From Anaerolineaceae bacterium (lineage in GTDB: Bacteria > Chloroflexota > Anaerolineae > Anaerolineales > Anaerolineaceae), in the NCBI GenBank assembly GCA_028714615.1, contig JAQTMA010000147.1, positions 1 to 5,898 on the forward strand: a stretch of 5,898 nt of DNA, read 5' to 3'. The notes below the pieces were generated by a model. It was not told the DNA's origin. It did not search any database and worked only from the letters and a program-made list of their open reading frames with translations. This document shows, in pieces, positions 5,272 through 5,898 of this stretch (position 1 is its first letter; each line of letters starts with the position of its first letter). The translations under genes and the position numbers were made by a program.

Positions 5272-5293
5272 GTGGGTTCGCTTTAGAACCCAC
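5272..5293 (+). terminator. Perfect hairpin after the UDG-family gene
   Basis: GTGGGTTC (5272-5279) pairs with GAACCCAC (5286-5293), loop GCTTTA, 41 bases after the stop. No T run follows directly (CATTATATTG). The next hairpin (5303-5319) does have a five-T tail, so the two may act together, but the second also fits an operator. Confidence 0.45.
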
Positions 5294-5300
5294 CATTATA

Positions 5301-5329
5301 TTGTTACCATTCTGGTAACTTTTTATTAT
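5301..5329 (+). promoter_or_regulatory. higBA promoter with overlapping operator
   Basis: TTGTTA (5301-5306) and TATTAT (5324-5329) are separated by exactly 17 bases. A perfect dyad GTTACCA-TTC-TGGTAAC (5303-5319) covers the -35 edge and spacer, a position typical of HigA autorepression. Expected transcript start is about 5335-5337, and the higB ATG is at 5339 with no Shine-Dalgarno, so the mRNA is likely leaderless. The dyad plus T5 (5320-5324) could also act as a terminator for the gene before it. Confidence 0.6.
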
Positions 5330-5338
5330 CATTAATTC

Positions 5339-5632
5339 ATGCAGATTATCAGCCGGTGTGTTCTGCGGGATTTCTGGGAAAAACACCCGGATGCAGCCAT
5401 CCCCTTGCAGACCTGGTTTCATGATGTTGAGCATGCAACCTGGAACAGCCCGGCGGATATCAAAGCTGTTTTTCGAAATGCCAGTTTTGTGGCGAATAAT
5501 CGCGTCGTTTTCAACATCAAAGGCAATACCTATCGGTTGATTGTGATTGTGGTGTATCAACATGGAGTGGTGTATATTCGCTTTGTAGGCACCCAGGAGG
5601 AATCTGACCGGATTGATGCTACCTGGGTATGA
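5339..5632 (+). CDS. higB: HigB-type toxin (RelE-fold mRNA interferase)
   Basis: 97 residues, the family's usual size. It opens M-Q-I-I-S-R-C-V-L-R-D-F-W-E-K-H-P-D-A, then T-W-N-S-P (34-38), V-V-F-N-I-K-G-N-T-Y-R-L-I-V (56-69) and Y-I-R-F-V-G-T (79-85): the HigB_toxin family, which cuts mRNA on the ribosome. Odd: the usual T-H-x-E-Y-D near the C-terminus reads T-Q-E-E-S-D here, so the conserved His and Tyr are lost (residues 86 and 89), while the broken copy at 219-338 keeps both. The toxin may be weak or inactive (inference). It is followed 12 bases later by higA, toxin-first order as expected. ATG chosen from homology; no ribosome site upstream. Confidence 0.9.
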   Translation: MQIISRCVLRDFWEKHPDAAIPLQTWFHDVEHATWNSPADIKAVFRNASFVANNRVVFNIKGNTYRLIVIVVYQHGVVYIRFVGTQEESDRIDATWV

Positions 5633-5898
5633 GGAGTGTGAAAAATGGAAGTAAAACCTATTCGCAATGAAGTTGATTATCAAGCTGCGTTGAAAGAAAT
5701 CGAAAAGTTAATCGATTCCCAGCCTGGCACGCCTGAAGGCGACCGGATGGATGTGCTGGCAACCCTGGTCGAAGCGTATGAAGCCCGGAATTTCCCGATC
5801 CCGGAGCCGGATGACCCGGTACAGGTTTTAGACTATTACATGGAAAGTCGTGGGCTCAGTCGCGGCGATTTGCTGCCATTTTTGGGGAGCAAGGAACG
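5522..5898 (+). repeat. higBA direct repeat, copy 2 (cut by window end)
   Basis: Matches 231-604 in the same orientation, with one extra codon (Thr) near the start. The higA part is 248/254 identical; the higB end (from the codon after Tyr-Arg) is 85/96 identical. The step in identity falls near the higB/higA junction. Confidence 0.9.
5645..5898 (+). CDS. higA: HigA-type antitoxin, copy 2 (partial)
   Basis: First 84 codons, ending within the helix-turn-helix at G-S-K-E. It differs from copy 1 by one residue (Val39 to Ala); five other base changes are silent. ATG with GAGGAG eight bases upstream (5631-5636), 12 bases after higB, so the two are surely one operon under the promoter at 5301. Expected role: neutralise HigB and, with it, repress the promoter dyad. 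Unlike copy 1, its true C-terminus would lie beyond the window. Confidence 0.93.
   Translation, partial: MEVKPIRNEVDYQAALKEIEKLIDSQPGTPEGDRMDVLATLVEAYEARNFPIPEPDDPVQVLDYYMESRGLSRGDLLPFLGSKE

Noticed and set aside
5261..5683. Minus-strand 140-codon frame opposite higBA
   Set aside because: Lies antisense to the well-supported higB with no recognisable motif.
1..5898. CRISPR array or insertion sequence
   Set aside because: No regularly spaced repeats and no transposase gene or flanking terminal inverted repeats seen.

Overview
This is an accessory region of an unidentified bacterium with a mid-range base composition. Protein style (the HigB/HigA pair, an MNT-type nucleotidyltransferase, the UDG-superfamily protein, the DUF4143 ATPase) resembles Chloroflexota/Anaerolineae or similar environmental bacteria. 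That placement is an impression from memory, not a computed result. The window carries small, mostly self-contained modules separated by AT-rich or hairpin-rich spacers. It looks like a toxin-antitoxin and mobile-cassette neighbourhood rather than core genome.

Left edge (1-810): the first 29 codons of a minus-strand MNT-type nucleotidyltransferase (antitoxin-like) run off the window. Next comes a dead 3' fragment of a higB toxin with an in-frame TAG, followed by an intact, apparently orphan higA antitoxin (351-770). The last codons of that higA are supplied by a dispersed repeat.

Middle-left (771-2040): a 54-codon hypothetical small gene, then a single VOC (glyoxalase-fold) gene. The VOC gene is flanked by two GCCAC(C)GTTAG core sites in the same orientation. 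The downstream site can be folded into a nested, bulged hairpin of the kind seen in integron attC sites, so the VOC gene is a candidate gene cassette. After it come a second copy of the dispersed repeat, an orphan strong intrinsic terminator, and a dyad-rich control region for the next gene.

Middle-right (2041-4600): a full-length Fic-domain AMP-transferase with an inhibitory motif, followed 23 nt later by an AAA/DUF4143 ATPase split by a one-base loss in a T run. A third repeat copy and a textbook terminator close this unit.

Right edge (4604-5898): a UDG-superfamily protein, then an intact higB preceded by a promoter/operator whose predicted start leaves almost no leader, and a second higA cut by the window end. 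The two higA copies differ at only 6 of 254 comparable bases (5 silent), while the toxin fragments upstream differ at 11 of 96. They form a direct repeat about 5.3 kb apart. The intact HigB lacks the His and Tyr of the usual C-terminal T-H-x-E-Y-D motif, whereas the broken copy still has them.

I do not see a clearly new multi-gene defence system. The strongest leads are the mosaic higBA duplication, the attC-like fold at the VOC gene, and the three-copy repeat at module 3' ends.
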